Shown one piece after another: positions 11,786 to 24,560 of a stretch of 64,000 bases of DNA (positions within the stretch are counted from its first letter, which is position 1; each line of letters begins with the position of its first letter). The notes under the pieces are model-generated. The model was not told where the DNA came from and made no database searches. It saw nothing but the letters and a program-made list of their open reading frames with translations. The position numbers and the translations under genes were made by a program. This DNA comes from Cardinalis cardinalis (Eukaryota > Chordata > Aves > Passeriformes > Cardinalidae): positions 2,363,691 to 2,427,690 of the forward strand of contig JACDOX010000027.1 of assembly GCA_014549065.1 (NCBI GenBank), in the 5' to 3' direction.

Positions 11786-14700
11786 CCTTTCTTCCTCTTT
11801 GTGCTCAATTCTGCTCTATCTGCACTATTATGTATAATAATTCAGCAAGTCTTGAAAGTCTTTTCTCACCTCCATTTTCCTTCCTGCAGACTAGACTGTT
11901 CTCTACAAAAGTGCCCTTTCTTTGCCTGTTTTTGCCTTTTTGCTTTCTCTGACCCTGGTTTAGCTGCCTTTCTTTCTCTTTTCCACTTGGAAGGTAACTG
12001 AGTCCTCTAGTCCCAGCTCCTTGTGTCAGTTATGGCCACTACCTCTGCTCCTGAAACACATGACACCACTTCTCAACTCAAGATTACAGTTGCCCCATAC
12101 AGATAAGAACACTGGCTGATTAATTCAGCAAATCAGCTAAAAAAAGAATCCCTCTACCTCCTCATAAGCTGTGATCTGTTAACATTTGCAGTGTTATTTC
12201 AAGGATGCCTTAAAAAGCAGCAGTAGGCAGGAAATAGTCACCTCATAAACGGCACAGGGACTCTCTGGCATGTAAAACAGCAGCAGGTCCTATGCTCAAG
12301 TGCTGAGTCTCTGCCTAGGTAAGATATTAATTTTTCTGGTGTCCACCTTCCTTCCAGGTACGTCTGCATGTTCCATCTCACGTAGACTGGCTAGGAAATC
12401 CTGCCAAAATATTATTTTACTTTCCCTACTCTATCCAGAGATGTTATCATAATTTAAAGAAGCCATCTGTGCACTTTCTCCTCTCTGCTCACTATCCTTG
12501 CTTCCCAAACACGCATGGCCAAGCCAGTCCAATCAGTTACCAACCTTTCCAGCTTCCCACATTGCATTGCCAAGAGTGCAAGTTGATTAGCACTTCATCA
12601 GTCTCTGTGTGGATTACGCCCAGAGGCAGCCAAGAATCTGGACAAGACCTATAAATCCAGCAGTACACTCAGCATACCAGTACATGGTATATTCTTAGCT
12701 ACATTATTTACATGTTCTTCCCACTGCTCTGCCAAAAGCTCCCCAGAGCTCCTGCTTCTGGGCTGAGCTCTGGTGAAGCAGTGTGGGTGTCTTCCCACAG
12801 GATGCAATCGTGTTCCTAAGCCTTGCTCCTGCTCCAGCCAGCTGAACCCTGTACCTCAGCTGTCATACGGCTGCACCCTTGGAGCAATTTGCCAATGTGA
12901 AAAAGCTACTGGGACAAAATAATTCTGAAGGGCTTCCCTGCAAATGAAGGAATAGTTTCTTGGCATTAAACAGATTTATCTTACCCATGAATAACTTTGT
13001 TGTCCCTTGAACTGACTTTATCTAAGCCNCCTGATAATTGCATTTGCAAAATGGATTAAGAACATGGATCAATCTGGCTGGCAAGTATCCAAGTCCCTGT
13101 CAGGACAAGCAAGAGGTCACATTTCGTTAGCTTAAACATGGAGGTATACTCAAANTTAAAACTTTAAACACTGCTTAAATTTAACAGGGATGTTAATCTA
13201 CCATTTTTGGTACAATTATAATTTTTAAAAGGTGCAGTATTGGTACTGCAGTATAAAGTAAACAAAACCATTCTGATGATTACTATCTATCAACTGATAN
13301 GGAGACTGAAAAGTATGGAGAGGTCATTGTTCAAGTTCATATAACTGGGAATAAATCAAAGTTATCATCAATGCTGTGGCATGGATAATATTTCTAATAG
13401 CAACTCTCTGTGGCAAGTCAAAATGTAGTCTTGTTACATTCAAAGGTAGTTACTATAATTGCTTTAACTTAGAATGAATTAAATGAATATAAGGAATCCA
13501 TGGATCACCAAATTTGATGTTTCCTATGACCCATGCTCCATCATTTCCTCTCCCTAACTGANCATCCTGCCTTAAATTCAGGTATTAACCTGCTTGCACC
13601 TCCTAGCTGTTATGTAGTTAGCTATGAATATGTACNAAAATGTATTTATTGGCAGGTTCTTGTTCCTGTGTCAAAACAATATTGAGTAAACAGAGCCTTT
13701 TCCTGCTCCTGCTGTTTATCCTGTGATCTGTTTTCAAGTCAGAGCTCCCTTCAGACTTACTTTGGTTTGGTACAGGTGACNCTACTCTTCCAGTTTCCCT
13801 TTCCAGGACTGTCTCTCCATTCCTCTGCATGGGGTGAGAGCCTTTCCCTGTCCCTGCACCTTTCTGATGTCACCTTTCTGGAGTCCAGAGCTGAAGACAG
13901 GTGTGGCTCTTGGGATCCTGTGCAACCTCCCATGCTTCCTATGGCACANTAACTCTGGTACCCACCAGAGACTGCAATTTTCTTTTCATGGTCATGTTGC
14001 ACTGCAGGCTGTAGGGATCTGAGTAACAGGAAATTTTCCCTTTGATTTAGCCTTAGAGCTCCACTTCTTATTGTACAGATGTGCTTAAAACCCATACACC
14101 AGGACCTAGTTTTCATGACTTCAAAACGGCATAAGTTAGATCCAAAGTCTCTGTTTTCCTTCCACTTTGCATATACTAAACTTCTTTTGCTTCACCAAAC
14201 TTCCAGAGTGATAAATTCCATTTGTGTAACTTCATTCTCATTTGCCATTTTGTCCTCTGCTCAGAATCATCATCCTTACTGAAAAGAGAAATTAAAATCA
14301 ATTGTTCTTGCAGGCCATACTTAGGCAGGTTTCTGCTCTTTTCTTTTGGTTCATATGGCTAAAATCTTATTCTGATTTTCTTTGCTCAGCAAGTCTCACT
14401 TTACCTCTGTACTGCCTGACAGTTGTTACTTCTGAAAATTTGCTGGGTTTAAACCAAAAGCCCTATTTAGAAGCCCTACTTTTTTGTTTGTTTTTACCCC
14501 TCCCTTCAATTTGCTTGAAAATAGTGTAAGGTCCCATAAACCAAAGTTATATCACATAGCAGAAACCCCCTGAGAAAGAACGGGGAAAAGAGGACATAGG
14601 TGAGTGTNGTTGCTGTGTATAAGTTTGGTGATGACATGTCAGATTCAGTTTGCAGCTTATCTGAGGCTAACACAGACATGCCTGAAGTGCAATCAGTAAC

Positions 14701-15924
14701 CCTGACAAATTGGTGACTGGCTTGCCAGATGGGCAAGGAAGCTGCCCTCCTCAGCCCTTTACAAGTGTTATTCAGCTCTGGCATGGGTTTTCTCTGATGG
14801 TGGCACCTGCAAAGCAGGATTGAAAGGTTCCAGTACCACCTGGATGTGACTCACCAGAGCAGAGATGCCCTGTGTACCTGGAATTTCAGTCCCAGGAATT
14901 ACAAACCCAGAGGCACTGTGCTACAGAGGGTTGCACACACCTCTCTGTATGCTGGGAGGTCTGTGCGGTGCAAGGATGGCACCCACAATGTGTCTTCCAC
15001 AGAAACAAGATCAGACAACTGGACAAGCCGTGTGAATGGAATTCACTCCAAAAGAACACCCTCTGAAATCTGAACAACAGCCTTATAAAGGTGAAGGACT
15101 GTGTTCCTTGATTTGAATGTAAGCTGCAATAAAAACCTCTGCAGTGCAAGAATGCACATTAACCTGGCTCTGAATTGCCACAGATACCCCTCTGCAGGGC
15201 AGGCAGCTGTTAAGAGTTTGCTGCTTATCCTTTTATCTCCCTTGGATGTGGTGTAGTGAAGCAGAGCATGCTGATATATTGCCCAGATATGGTGCCTACA
15301 GATGTCCTAACAAACAAACTCTCAGGATTTGGTTATGAGTACTTAACATTAGCTCAAAAAGAGAGTCAGTGNGAATGTCTCTCTTAGGCTGCTCTTCAGA
15401 ACGCATTTCTTTTCCTTCATCACCTCTCTCCTCATCCTGATNATCACTGTGCAAAAGAGAGATGCAGTTTGTCAGCCAGTGATGCTAGAAAATAATGAGT
15501 ACCATTAGGACTTCTGCTTGTCTCACATAAAAGTCTCATAACTGAGGGCTATTTTAAAACTCCCTGTCAGCTCTGTGCCCATACCTCTTATAAAATTACA
15601 CTCACCGGCTATGATTTCTCCACTTAGGCTCATAATTCCTTCTCTCCTCATTTTTTAAAACTGCTATCTCATCTCACATCACTCTTAGCATAAACTGACG
15701 TTGACTGATATCTGGCTAACATCATTCACTGTTTTTGTGATCAGTTACACAACACAGCAAGGGGTTTCAAATTCTTTTTTCAGCAGTACTGTCCTGGCTC
15801 TTGCTCCAAGGATAAAGCAAAAAACTAACCAGCCAACCAACAAATGGGCAACTGTCAATGCAGGGTAAGCTTTCCTGCACAAAANCAAGAAATGTGCATC
15901 TATTTCCCAGTCTACTGAGTTTAC

Positions 15925-16664
15925 CTGCAAAAGGATCCTATTTCCATCGTGGTCTTCTGTCTGCCACCTGCCTTCGCTGATGGGGCTGCAAGGGTTGGGC
16001 AAGAGAGGCACAAGCTGCCCCACATCTCTCACTCTGAACTCCAGCACGGCTGACTCTGTCCTCACTGGAACTTGTCCCTTCGGGAGTTTTTTTAAAGAAA
16101 ACTGAATGTCTATTTCCATGTTAGAATAGACAGGAAAAACACAGAAGTCTGCTTTTTTCTGACACATTGGTCTTTTCAGTATTAACTCATACAATTTCAG
16201 AATGTCCACAAAGTTCTCATTCCTGCAGTAGATGGTGAAGCGGATCATTTCTTTCCCGTAGTGCACTGGACGAATGGCCCACAGAGGAGTCTCTGGAGCC
16301 AAAGTGTAAAAGTCTTGGCTGCATGGCATGTAAGGGAGGAACTTCCCATGCATTAGCTCTGTGTGGTGGTAATGCCAAGGTGGCCGCTGAAAAGTCTCAT
16401 GGAGCTGCAAGATGGGCTCCTCTCCGTACTCCTCCTGCAGGAACAGAATGACAGCGAGGGCTGGCTGAGAAACGCCGGCCTTGAGCGGCTTCCTGCGCTT
16501 CCTGGGCACTCGTCTTTCTGAGACCCGAAACAGCTGCAGGTCTGGGTGGATCCAGGCTAGAAGCTTATCAATGGCCTGCTGAAGAGTCTTGGATTCACCT
16601 GGGTCTGTGATAATATGGACACTGACAAGGAAAGGGTCTTGTATGCCTTCCACAGAAAGTTCAC
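15925..16664 (-). CDS. FAM124A: FAM124A coding exon 3 (FAM124 core domain)
   Basis: The exon has 740 nt: two bases completing S31, then 246 codons (residues 32-277). It encodes nearly all of the conserved FAM124 domain. Recognisable blocks in order are ELSVEGIQDPFLVSVHII, a basic patch RRVPRKRRKP, a LFLQEEYGEEPILQLHETF block, LPYMPCSQDFYTLAPETPLW, AIRPVHYGKEMIRF, and the closing EGRWQTEDHDGNRILLQ. The acceptor is TTTCAG at 16667-16665 and the donor is CAG/GTAAAC with GT at 15924-15923. Translation past the donor gives a hydrophobic non-family stretch, which is intron. No stop or frameshift is present. I know of no assigned catalytic residues for this domain and make no functional claim for it. 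Confidence 0.96.
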
Positions 16665-17211
16665 CTGAAATATTAAAAGAAAAAAAGAAGTCCTTTAATA
16701 TTTGCAACCAAGTTACAACACTTAGATGACCCTTAAAGGAGAAACAGTCTACTCAGTCACAGTGGGCTTTTCTTTTTCTCCAGCTCTCTGAATCTCACTT
16801 ATAGTAAACAACAACAAAAAAATACAGTGATAAAGCAACCAAGAAAATAATCAAGAGGCAGAGAAAAGTTTCATCAAGCATACTGTAAGAGCTGCTGTTT
16901 CTCTGACACAGCATCCAAAAGATGCTAGTCAACATGCATTTATTTGTTGGAAAAGACCTCTTCCATACAGTTGAGAGGTAGGAAAGACAAAAATACTGGT
17001 GTAGAGTGGGGGTGTAAGGGACATTAATGATGTGCAGAATGATAAGGGTGGAAAGTGTTCATCTCACCTTACTTTCATTTTTGCCAACTGGCTCAGGGCA
17101 TGGAAATCACACCATTGAGCTCTATCACCCTGACAGTGGAGTTTTACACACAGTTAAATGTTTTATGTCCTGGAGGCAACTATTCTAGTAAGTAAGGCAA
17201 GGATTGTAGGG

Positions 17212-17259
17212 AAAGGTAATATCTTTTATTACACCAACTGATACAGCTGNNNNNNNNNN

Positions 17260-17300
<41 letters not shown>

Positions 17301-17340
17301 CAGACAAGCCTTCAGTCATACAGGTCCTTCTTTAGGATAA
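17212..17340 (+). repeat. Old amniote interspersed repeat, interrupted by poly(A)
   Basis: The left part (GGTAATATCTTTTATTACAC) and right part (GACAAGCCTTC, then TCATACAGGTCCTTCTTTAG) match in order a repeat I remember as common in turtles, crocodilians and birds. Between them the usual spacer is replaced by ten N and 40 A. I cannot give its library name. The orientation is as remembered. Confidence 0.45.
17250..17259. other. Ten-N gap next to a 40-base poly(A)
   Basis: Ten Ns are followed by a pure A run (17260-17299). Such a run at a gap edge is more likely a sequencing or assembly effect than a genomic homopolymer. It lies inside an old interspersed repeat in intron 2. Confidence 0.9.
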
Positions 17341-19829
17341 TATATTACTTGTCCCTACAAATCCTGCACTGTTTATATCTTCAGACTATAATACTACTGC
17401 TTCAAGGTTTTCTTAAGATTAGGGAAGACTTGTAAAGGGAGGAGGCACAAAAAAGTTACACTTACTCAGGGGGAAAAAGAAACCTCTAGTTAACCTTGGC
17501 AATGTTCAGAGGGGCTCTATCTCTTGTTTGTCCCTGGAACTTTGAGAGCCCAGCAGAGCAATGGCTGGTTCNAGGGCTAGGGAGAAATTGTTACTTTGTT
17601 CTGCTGGAGTTACATGCCAATAAAGAGGCATGGCGATCCAAGGCACTTTAATAAACTAATCAAGTAACCTTGATATTTTTGCTGAAATGGTTCCCCTTGT
17701 GTGGTATTCTGTAACCACCTCCGTGTCTGAGACCCTGAACTTGGGCACAAAGCCTAAATGTGAGAAGCCTTAGAAAGGCTTCCCAAGCTTTTCACTGCAC
17801 AGACCGCATTTAATAAGGGGATTGTCTCAAAGGCTATTCCCCCTCCTATTAGCAATCAGTACAAACCTCTCCCTCCTCCCNCCTGGCATCAGAACAACAT
17901 TCTTGTGATACTTCACCAATTGCTTTAATGGAAAAGCAGCTTTGTGCNAGTAGTGTATTTTAGTTGTCTTTCAATATAGAATAGCTGCAAGACCCAGAGA
18001 AAATTTAGATGCAACTGCCCAGCTTTGCAGAGAGGGATGACTGGTAAACACAACGTCAGCCTCAATTTAGAACTGCAGAAAGATATGGCGTGCAGAGCAA
18101 ATAGCAAGCGTGCATCTTGCCTAGGGGAGATAAAGAAAAACCAAGTAAGTAATCAAAAATACAATTACAGCAGAGTTCTTGTATCTCTGCATGAAATGGG
18201 TGATGTGGAGTGACTTTGTCAGATGGCTAATGGGAGAAAAAAAAATGGAAGCAAAAAGAAAAANGGGGTCAGTATGTGGCAAGAGGCTTTGCTGTGGCAA
18301 TCATTACTGGCAGGTAACTCTTTGAGATACCCCCTGTGGAGAGTCACAGCGTGGGAGAAAGACAAAAAGGCTGTGGGGGGAGGTCCTCTCGTGGTCCTCT
18401 ACATCGGACAGCAGAACAGGAAGGAAAACAAATTGCAGAGGACAGTGATCTAATAAAACCTGAAACTTGATAACTACACAGCCATTCATTTCCTAAGGCT
18501 GGATTAGAAGATGTTCAGCTTTTTTCTCTCTCTGATTCTTTTGTTACACAAATGCTATCAAAGCCTGCAACAAGTGACAGGCTTGATATTTATGCATATA
18601 AATGACTGCAGCTCTGAAAGAAGCCTGGGCACAACAATGTGAAGCACAGAGCCATCATTTCTGTCAGCTTCTTGCTCTGCATTAAAAAAAAAAAGAATCC
18701 CTGAGCACGGCTTTTCTAGCCTCCTGTTGCTCAGCATGGTGCACGGACACTGAATGGCTGAAGCATTTTTCAGAAGTGGAGCCTTNTGGGAGCCAGTGGC
18801 AGCATTAGTATTCTGCAGCCATCGCTGCCTGTGCCCATCAGCACCAGATGCTCACAGAAGCAGCCTCAGAGGCACAGCACAAAGCCATCCTTAGGAGCCA
18901 GAGTTACACAGAGCAGAGCAAATCATCTCTTCTTTTTGAGCTAGCAGCAACTATGTGAGTGCAACAGATCAGTACAGAAAGAGCTTCAGTCCTATTTTAT
19001 GTTAGCACAGATGCTTTAACATGTTTCATTATGTGGCTTCTGTGCTGCTAAAATGGCAGCCCTTTCTGTTTGGGTAAGAAAAAGAGAAACTTAATGCAGA
19101 AATATGAGGCAAGGACAAACCTTCCCTGAAATGACAACAAGTTGCAAATTGTTTCTATGTTGCTAACAAGTCTTTTTCCTTCATCTGACAAAGAAGGAGG
19201 AGAAACAACACCATTTCTCATGACACAGTTCAATTTGCCCCGGGGCAAATTGTTACAGAAGCTAATGAAAGCTCTGCATGTGTATTAGCTTCCTGTGTTA
19301 CTAGTTAATCCCTCAGAAAATATCAAAATGCTGAGGCATCTATTTGAAAATAAGCTTCACAGTTCTCACAGCTATTATATTTTTTCTCTTCCTACGACAG
19401 AAGGGGATTAGGTCTCTTTGAGTTGGCAAAGCACTAACTTTGCTAAGAGGTAAATACTACCAGGATTGAAAGAGTACTTTACAATTCTAAACCNTTTACT
19501 CGTCTGCTAGGTAGTGGTAACCAGCCATGAGAGGTTAAAGCAGTCAGTCAGCCCAAATGCTGCGGAGCTGTTGCACTTGACATCTTAAGGCTGGGACTGG
19601 AAGGTGGCCCTGATATTTTGTGATTGTACAGGTCCTTCTGTACATATTATTTTTATTTTGTTGCTGATGTGATACTGCTGAGCTGAGATAAAAGAAAGTC
19701 CTGCAAAGCAGAATGGTAGTCCAGCCCTGTGGCTCTTCCTGCCCAGAAACCAGGACACTTTCATCAGCAAGACAATTTGAAAGAAAGCAGTGGGTCCTGC
19801 CAAGTCTGCCTGTGCCAACTACCTCACTT

Positions 19830-19980
19830 TGGTGAATTCTCTGAAACTGCAGCTGCCCAGGCTTGGGGACAAACAGGACAGGTGGATTTGACAGTGCTGG
19901 GTTAATGGTCGGACTTGATGATCTTAGAGGTCTTTTCCAACTTAAATAACTTTATNATTCTGTGATCTAGTGACACAAAT
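19830..19980 (+). mobile_element. CR1 3' tail fragment
   Basis: The piece ends in the CR1 signature GGACTTGATGATCTTAGAGG, then TCTTTTCCAACTTAAATAAC and a TCTGTGATCTAG repeat-like terminus. Upstream similarity fades near 19830. Confidence 0.75.
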
Positions 19981-22240
19981 ACCCATGTTTGAAGTGGAAA
20001 GCAATGGGTTCAGTGGCTGAGGGGCAGCCAGCACCCCTGAGAGGTGCCATAAGGACTCAGGTATCACTCTNGCTGGCTGGGAAGGCAGGGCTCCTGACCC
20101 AAGGCAGACACATGTGGGTGTAAGGTCAGGATGGCAACCCCAGCAGCTGGGAAGCAGCCAGNCTCATCTGCAGACACCCAGAGAACTGGATTTAATGTTC
20201 CTTCTCCCTACAATATGTATCCATTTAACTTCAACCCACACAAGAGGCAAAATGTCCCTAGAGTTTTCTTCCACACCACCTGCATAATCCTAGGTTACAG
20301 AAGTCTCTCATTCCATTTGCTTTTTGGCCCTATGTCTCTTGCACACCTTGCTCAAGCAAAACTCTGGCCACGACCTGGCAGTCTGGTCCCTCTTTTACAC
20401 TGTGACATACTCAGGTTGCATTCCCTCTGGAGGTGCCCTGAGCAAAAACCTATTCCTTCTCACGGCAGTGTTCCAACTACTGTTTTATTTCAGGAGCAGT
20501 CACCACCTCCAGCAGTCTTGCTGAGATCTGATTTTCCAGGCTTCTCCAGTGAACTAAACTCATCCCATAGCAGAGCTTGGGAAGGATATAAATACCTGTC
20601 CGCTGAAATGTCTCTCCTCACCCTGTGCTGGTGAAACAAAGGGGGAACCTAAAGACCTCTCAGACTTACCAGGAGTCATTTAATGAAGAGTTACCTACAG
20701 GGCCAAGAAAACCTGGTAAGTTTCATAGGATAGGATTGAATTTACAATGAAGTGAGATCTTAGGCAGACTGGTTCCTGGTCCTAGCTTGTGCATGTGAAA
20801 GAGCATTTCCAAACTGTGGCAGATAATTTCAATTTTCTAGTCACGTACATTTTCAATCTTCTATCCAGGAAACACAGAGGAAATATCCAACCTAAAAATA
20901 CTTGACAATTTTTTTTTTTTTTTGGCTGACCAGCAACATTGCATTAAGAATCAGAATACTGGAACACAAACTTCCATTTTTTCCTCTGCAGCATGCTGCT
21001 TCATGAGAATCAACACCTGAACCTGTNTTATGCCATACAGACCATCAGGCAGTAAGACTTCAAATTCCATTTGACCAAATTGCATGATGCAGTACCAGAG
21101 ATGTAAATCAGGCAACAGGAGTGGTTCAGGGTGAATTTGCCAAGCTTCTGAACTGCAACTCCCATCAAACAGTACTTCATTATCAAGAAATTACTGCTAT
21201 TAGGAAGTAATGAAATAATTCGAAACCAAACATTACAAAACAGCATATTTTTTCACTGTTAATCAATCAAAATATTTCAACTGTGGGAATGTAAAATAAT
21301 CCCAAACACTGTATAAATAATGTCAGAATAAAAAGGCACTATAATACTTCCAATTAAAATTTCCCAGGATTGCTGTTGCACAGAAAGTATCAGTACCTCC
21401 CTACTTCAATCACATTGCAAAACACAAGGAAATGTCAAAACTGCAGCATTTCTCAGTGAACAGGACCTTCACATTTTATCTGAGTCCAAGGCAAGAGTGA
21501 TCCTTTTAGGTGCACTAATTGAAAGGCTCGTGGGCAGACACAAAGTCAGAGGCTGCTTTCATAAACAAGGAGCACTGCTTTATGGGCAGCTGCAATAGAA
21601 GCAGTAACTGGACACCTCTGGCAGCAGAACCCACCGCTAGGTCGGTCATGCTTTGATGAATTATGCACCATCAATAATCTTTAGAACAAGCAGGATGTGA
21701 CAGATTCACCAGCTCCTCCACTCTCTTTCCCTGCTGTTTAATAGCATCTGACAAATGCAGGGCTGCTGGATGATGTGCTTCTCAGCATGCCCTGCTTTGC
21801 ACACCACCTCAAACCCAGGAAGGATGTTCAGAAGCAAGAAGAAAGGGGATATTCTGCACAGCACCATGCCAAGAGCAGAAACCTCCCCTCAGAGCATCAT
21901 TTTCCTGAGGAACTGCATTTGAATGTTCTACAATGAATGTTCTACTCCTCCATCCACGCTAAGAAAGCACAGACAATGCAGAGAAGACCAGCACAAAGAC
22001 AAGCACAGCAAAATGGTCAATCTGCTCCTCCAGTAGCTGAAAAACAATAACAAAAAAACCATGAACAAAAAAAAAAAGCTCAAAATTAGGCTCATTNTCT
22101 CTCTGATGGAGACAAAGAACCTTCTCTGGTACATTAATATGAACAGCCTTATGAGGAGTCATTATTACCCTTAGAGTACAGCACTGCAACCAGTCCTGAG
22201 GGAATGAATCTTGTCAACAGCCAACACTTAATGNCCACAG

Positions 22241-22246
22241 AGCACC
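22241..22246. repeat. Left target-site duplication (AGCACC)
   Basis: AGCACC directly precedes the LTR and is repeated at 22871-22876 directly after it. A perfect 6-bp duplication is the usual footprint of a betaretrovirus-like (ERVK) or related integrase. Confidence 0.85.
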
Positions 22247-22870
22247 TGTTGGGACCTGGACATTCCTCTGGCTGCCCTGGGTGATTTGAGACCCTGGCAA
22301 GGGGCTCAGAGACCTTGGCACGGAGTCAAAAACACCTGTGCCTTTGATTTTAGCCCATGGAAAAAACTACCAACTTTGTGTGAAGATTTACAAGCCACAA
22401 GAGTTTGAGNAGAATGATAGTTNATTTGTCACAGGGTGAAAAAGTAGAATTTTGGGGATTTAGAATGGGGGTTCAAGAGGCAAGAGGGAGGAATCTAGGC
22501 ATGTCCTGTCTTTCTTTTTCTTCTTCTTGTCCTCCATCTTCTGCTGTGATAGTGACACTTTTGGATTGGTTTAGAATAGAGACAGACTGTCTAACATAGG
22601 TGATAGGTACTGGAAAATTATTGTAAATAAAGTACACATAGTTCTTAGTATAAAAAGCTAACACCACCCCAAGGGCAGTCGCTGTGCCACAACCCCACCT
22701 GCCTGACAGACAGACCCCAGTGGGTCAGAGAAAGAATGTAATAGATAAGAGAAAATAAACAACCTTGAAAAGCAGAACNGATGAATCTCNACTTCTTCTT
22801 CGGTCGCGGGGCTGGGAAAAAAGAGACTTTCTAATACCTCAGGAGCCATTTCAACCACAGAAACCCGAGA
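22247..22870 (+). mobile_element. Solo LTR A, 624 bp, endogenous retrovirus
   Basis: The LTR starts TGTTGGGACC and ends ACCCGAGA, bounded by perfect AGCACC duplications. A TATAAAA box (22649-22655) and an AATAAA signal (22754-22759) about 105 bases later give the order U3-R-U5 on the plus strand, antisense to FAM124A. No internal retroviral sequence is present, so this is the product of LTR-LTR recombination. It is homologous along its length to the LTR at 35107-35728. Four single ambiguous bases lie inside. I remember a similar LTR from songbird genomes but do not assign a library name. Confidence 0.88.
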
Positions 22871-22876
22871 AGCACC
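22871..22876. repeat. Right target-site duplication (AGCACC)
   Basis: An exact copy of 22241-22246 that closes the solo LTR. Confidence 0.85.
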
Positions 22877-24520
22877 TGCATGATCAAGCAAAGGCAATGG
22901 CAGATCTAAACAAGTGGTACCTTTGCTATTATGGTGTGGTAAAATGTCTGCTGAAATTCCCCACTGTGCTTGAGCTCCAGTGAATTTCTTTCCCTCCCTC
23001 ACCAGTTATCTTCTCCTGACCTGCCTAGAGGTAACTTTTCACGATCAATTTAAGCTGCTGTTGAAAGGAGCCATCTCACACCCCTCAACNTTCCAAGTAT
23101 TCCTGCTGCCTTCCCTTCTGCTGGCCTGGGTGCTTGCATAGCTACATTTCTTAAGATGACAATGCAACAATACCTGGCACTCCCTCTTCCATCTGCAGTC
23201 AGATGGCCTCTGGTGCAATCTAAGCCCTCTTCAGAGTCATGTGACCCTCATCTCCTTCATGGGAATCACAACTTTTGTGGCCCAGAGTCCTCCCATGGAA
23301 GGTTATGGACGTGATGGATGTCCCTCCAGCACATGGCTGGCTGTCCTGGGCTCCTTTTGTAGCTCCAGGTGAGAAGCAGAGTCAAACCTCAGANAAGGCC
23401 CATCACTCTCCACAGTACACACTTCCATCTTGGGTGCCTCATCTTTCTAGTACATTATCTTGCTGTATTTGTCCACAAATGAGAAGTGGTTTTGTGGTAA
23501 GTGTTANGGAAGAAAAGCCCTTGAGCTACATGATTATCACGTCTTCCATGATATCCTCCAAAACTTGACTCCTTTAGTAAGGCTCTGACTGTCCATACCA
23601 AGGCAAAGAGTCAGAGTCACTCCCTCAGTCACAGATACTTTCTCAGCCCCCATTTCCCTCATCTCTTCATTTACAGTGCTGCAGATTTCTCACATATCCC
23701 CTCACTAGCTGGCAGCTAAGGAACAGCTCATGCTTGGTATAAAGGGATGTGTGTGCTGCCTGTGGGCTGCCTGTCCAGCTGCGGGTTAGGAAAAGGGGTA
23801 ACTTGAACTCCTACTAGTAATTTTTCTCCCTCTTGTCCCAGTGTATTCCATTCAGTTCCAATGAAACCTGTGGGAAGTTAGTGTCTCTGTTAAGATAGAT
23901 GGCACAAGTTCACATTATGTTTCCCTTCAGAAACAGGCTAAAAAGAAAGGATGGAAATGCCATATTGTGTTTCTGGATGTGTAATCTCATGTCCCTGACA
24001 CTTTTTACTGGGTGTGTGTATTCCACCCAGGCTTTATGGAGCCTAGAGGCGTGTCAAAGCACAAAGCAGAGGCTGTGCTCATTGCATATTAAGCACCCAA
24101 TGAAAAAAAGGACTCCCGGTTCTGAGAAGACAGTGCATGAGATCTTCATGCAAACAAACATAGGAACCTACAGTGGGTGCTTTCACACCATAGTTACAAG
24201 CAAGTAAACTCCTTGGCAATTCCTTACAAACANCCTGTAAGACAATGATTTTTCTGCCAATGCTCTAGGCTTCTCCATGAGCTCTTTATTTTGGCTGCCT
24301 GGTGTTCTCCCTTAAAATATGCTGCTTGAACATTATGTTATATTGTTAGAAATAATCAGAATTTCAATTTAAAAACCCAACAGCCTTATCATCTACTTAT
24401 CCTCTGGAGAGCACTGAAGTCTTCAATACTCTCCTCAACCACAGATAAGGATCATAGTTCTTGGCAAGAACCCAGATGCTGATATTTGGTATAAATACCA
24501 GATTCTGTAGAGAGCTGCAA

Positions 24521-24560
24521 TGTGTAATTCAATTACAAGTCGTGTGTGTAATTCAATTAC
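24521..24560. repeat. Duplicated 16-mer containing a homeodomain-type palindrome
   Basis: TGTGTAATTCAATTAC occurs at 24521-24536 and again at 24545-24560, a 24-base period. Each copy holds GTAATT-C-AATTAC, a perfect inverted repeat that fits TAAT-N3-ATTA, the P3 site bound by paired-class homeodomain dimers. Function is inferred from motif shape only. Confidence 0.6.

Larger units (their letters stand above)
6948..15924 (-). other. FAM124A: FAM124A intron 3 (about 9.0 kb)
   Basis: The intron is phase 0, with GT at 15924-15923 and CAG at 6950-6948. Besides the CR1 pieces, the AT microsatellite near 8600 and the AP-1-type motif group listed separately, I see no RNA gene or nested exon. The open stretches between 9400 and 15150 are short, lack family features and are not supported as genes. 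Confidence 0.85.
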
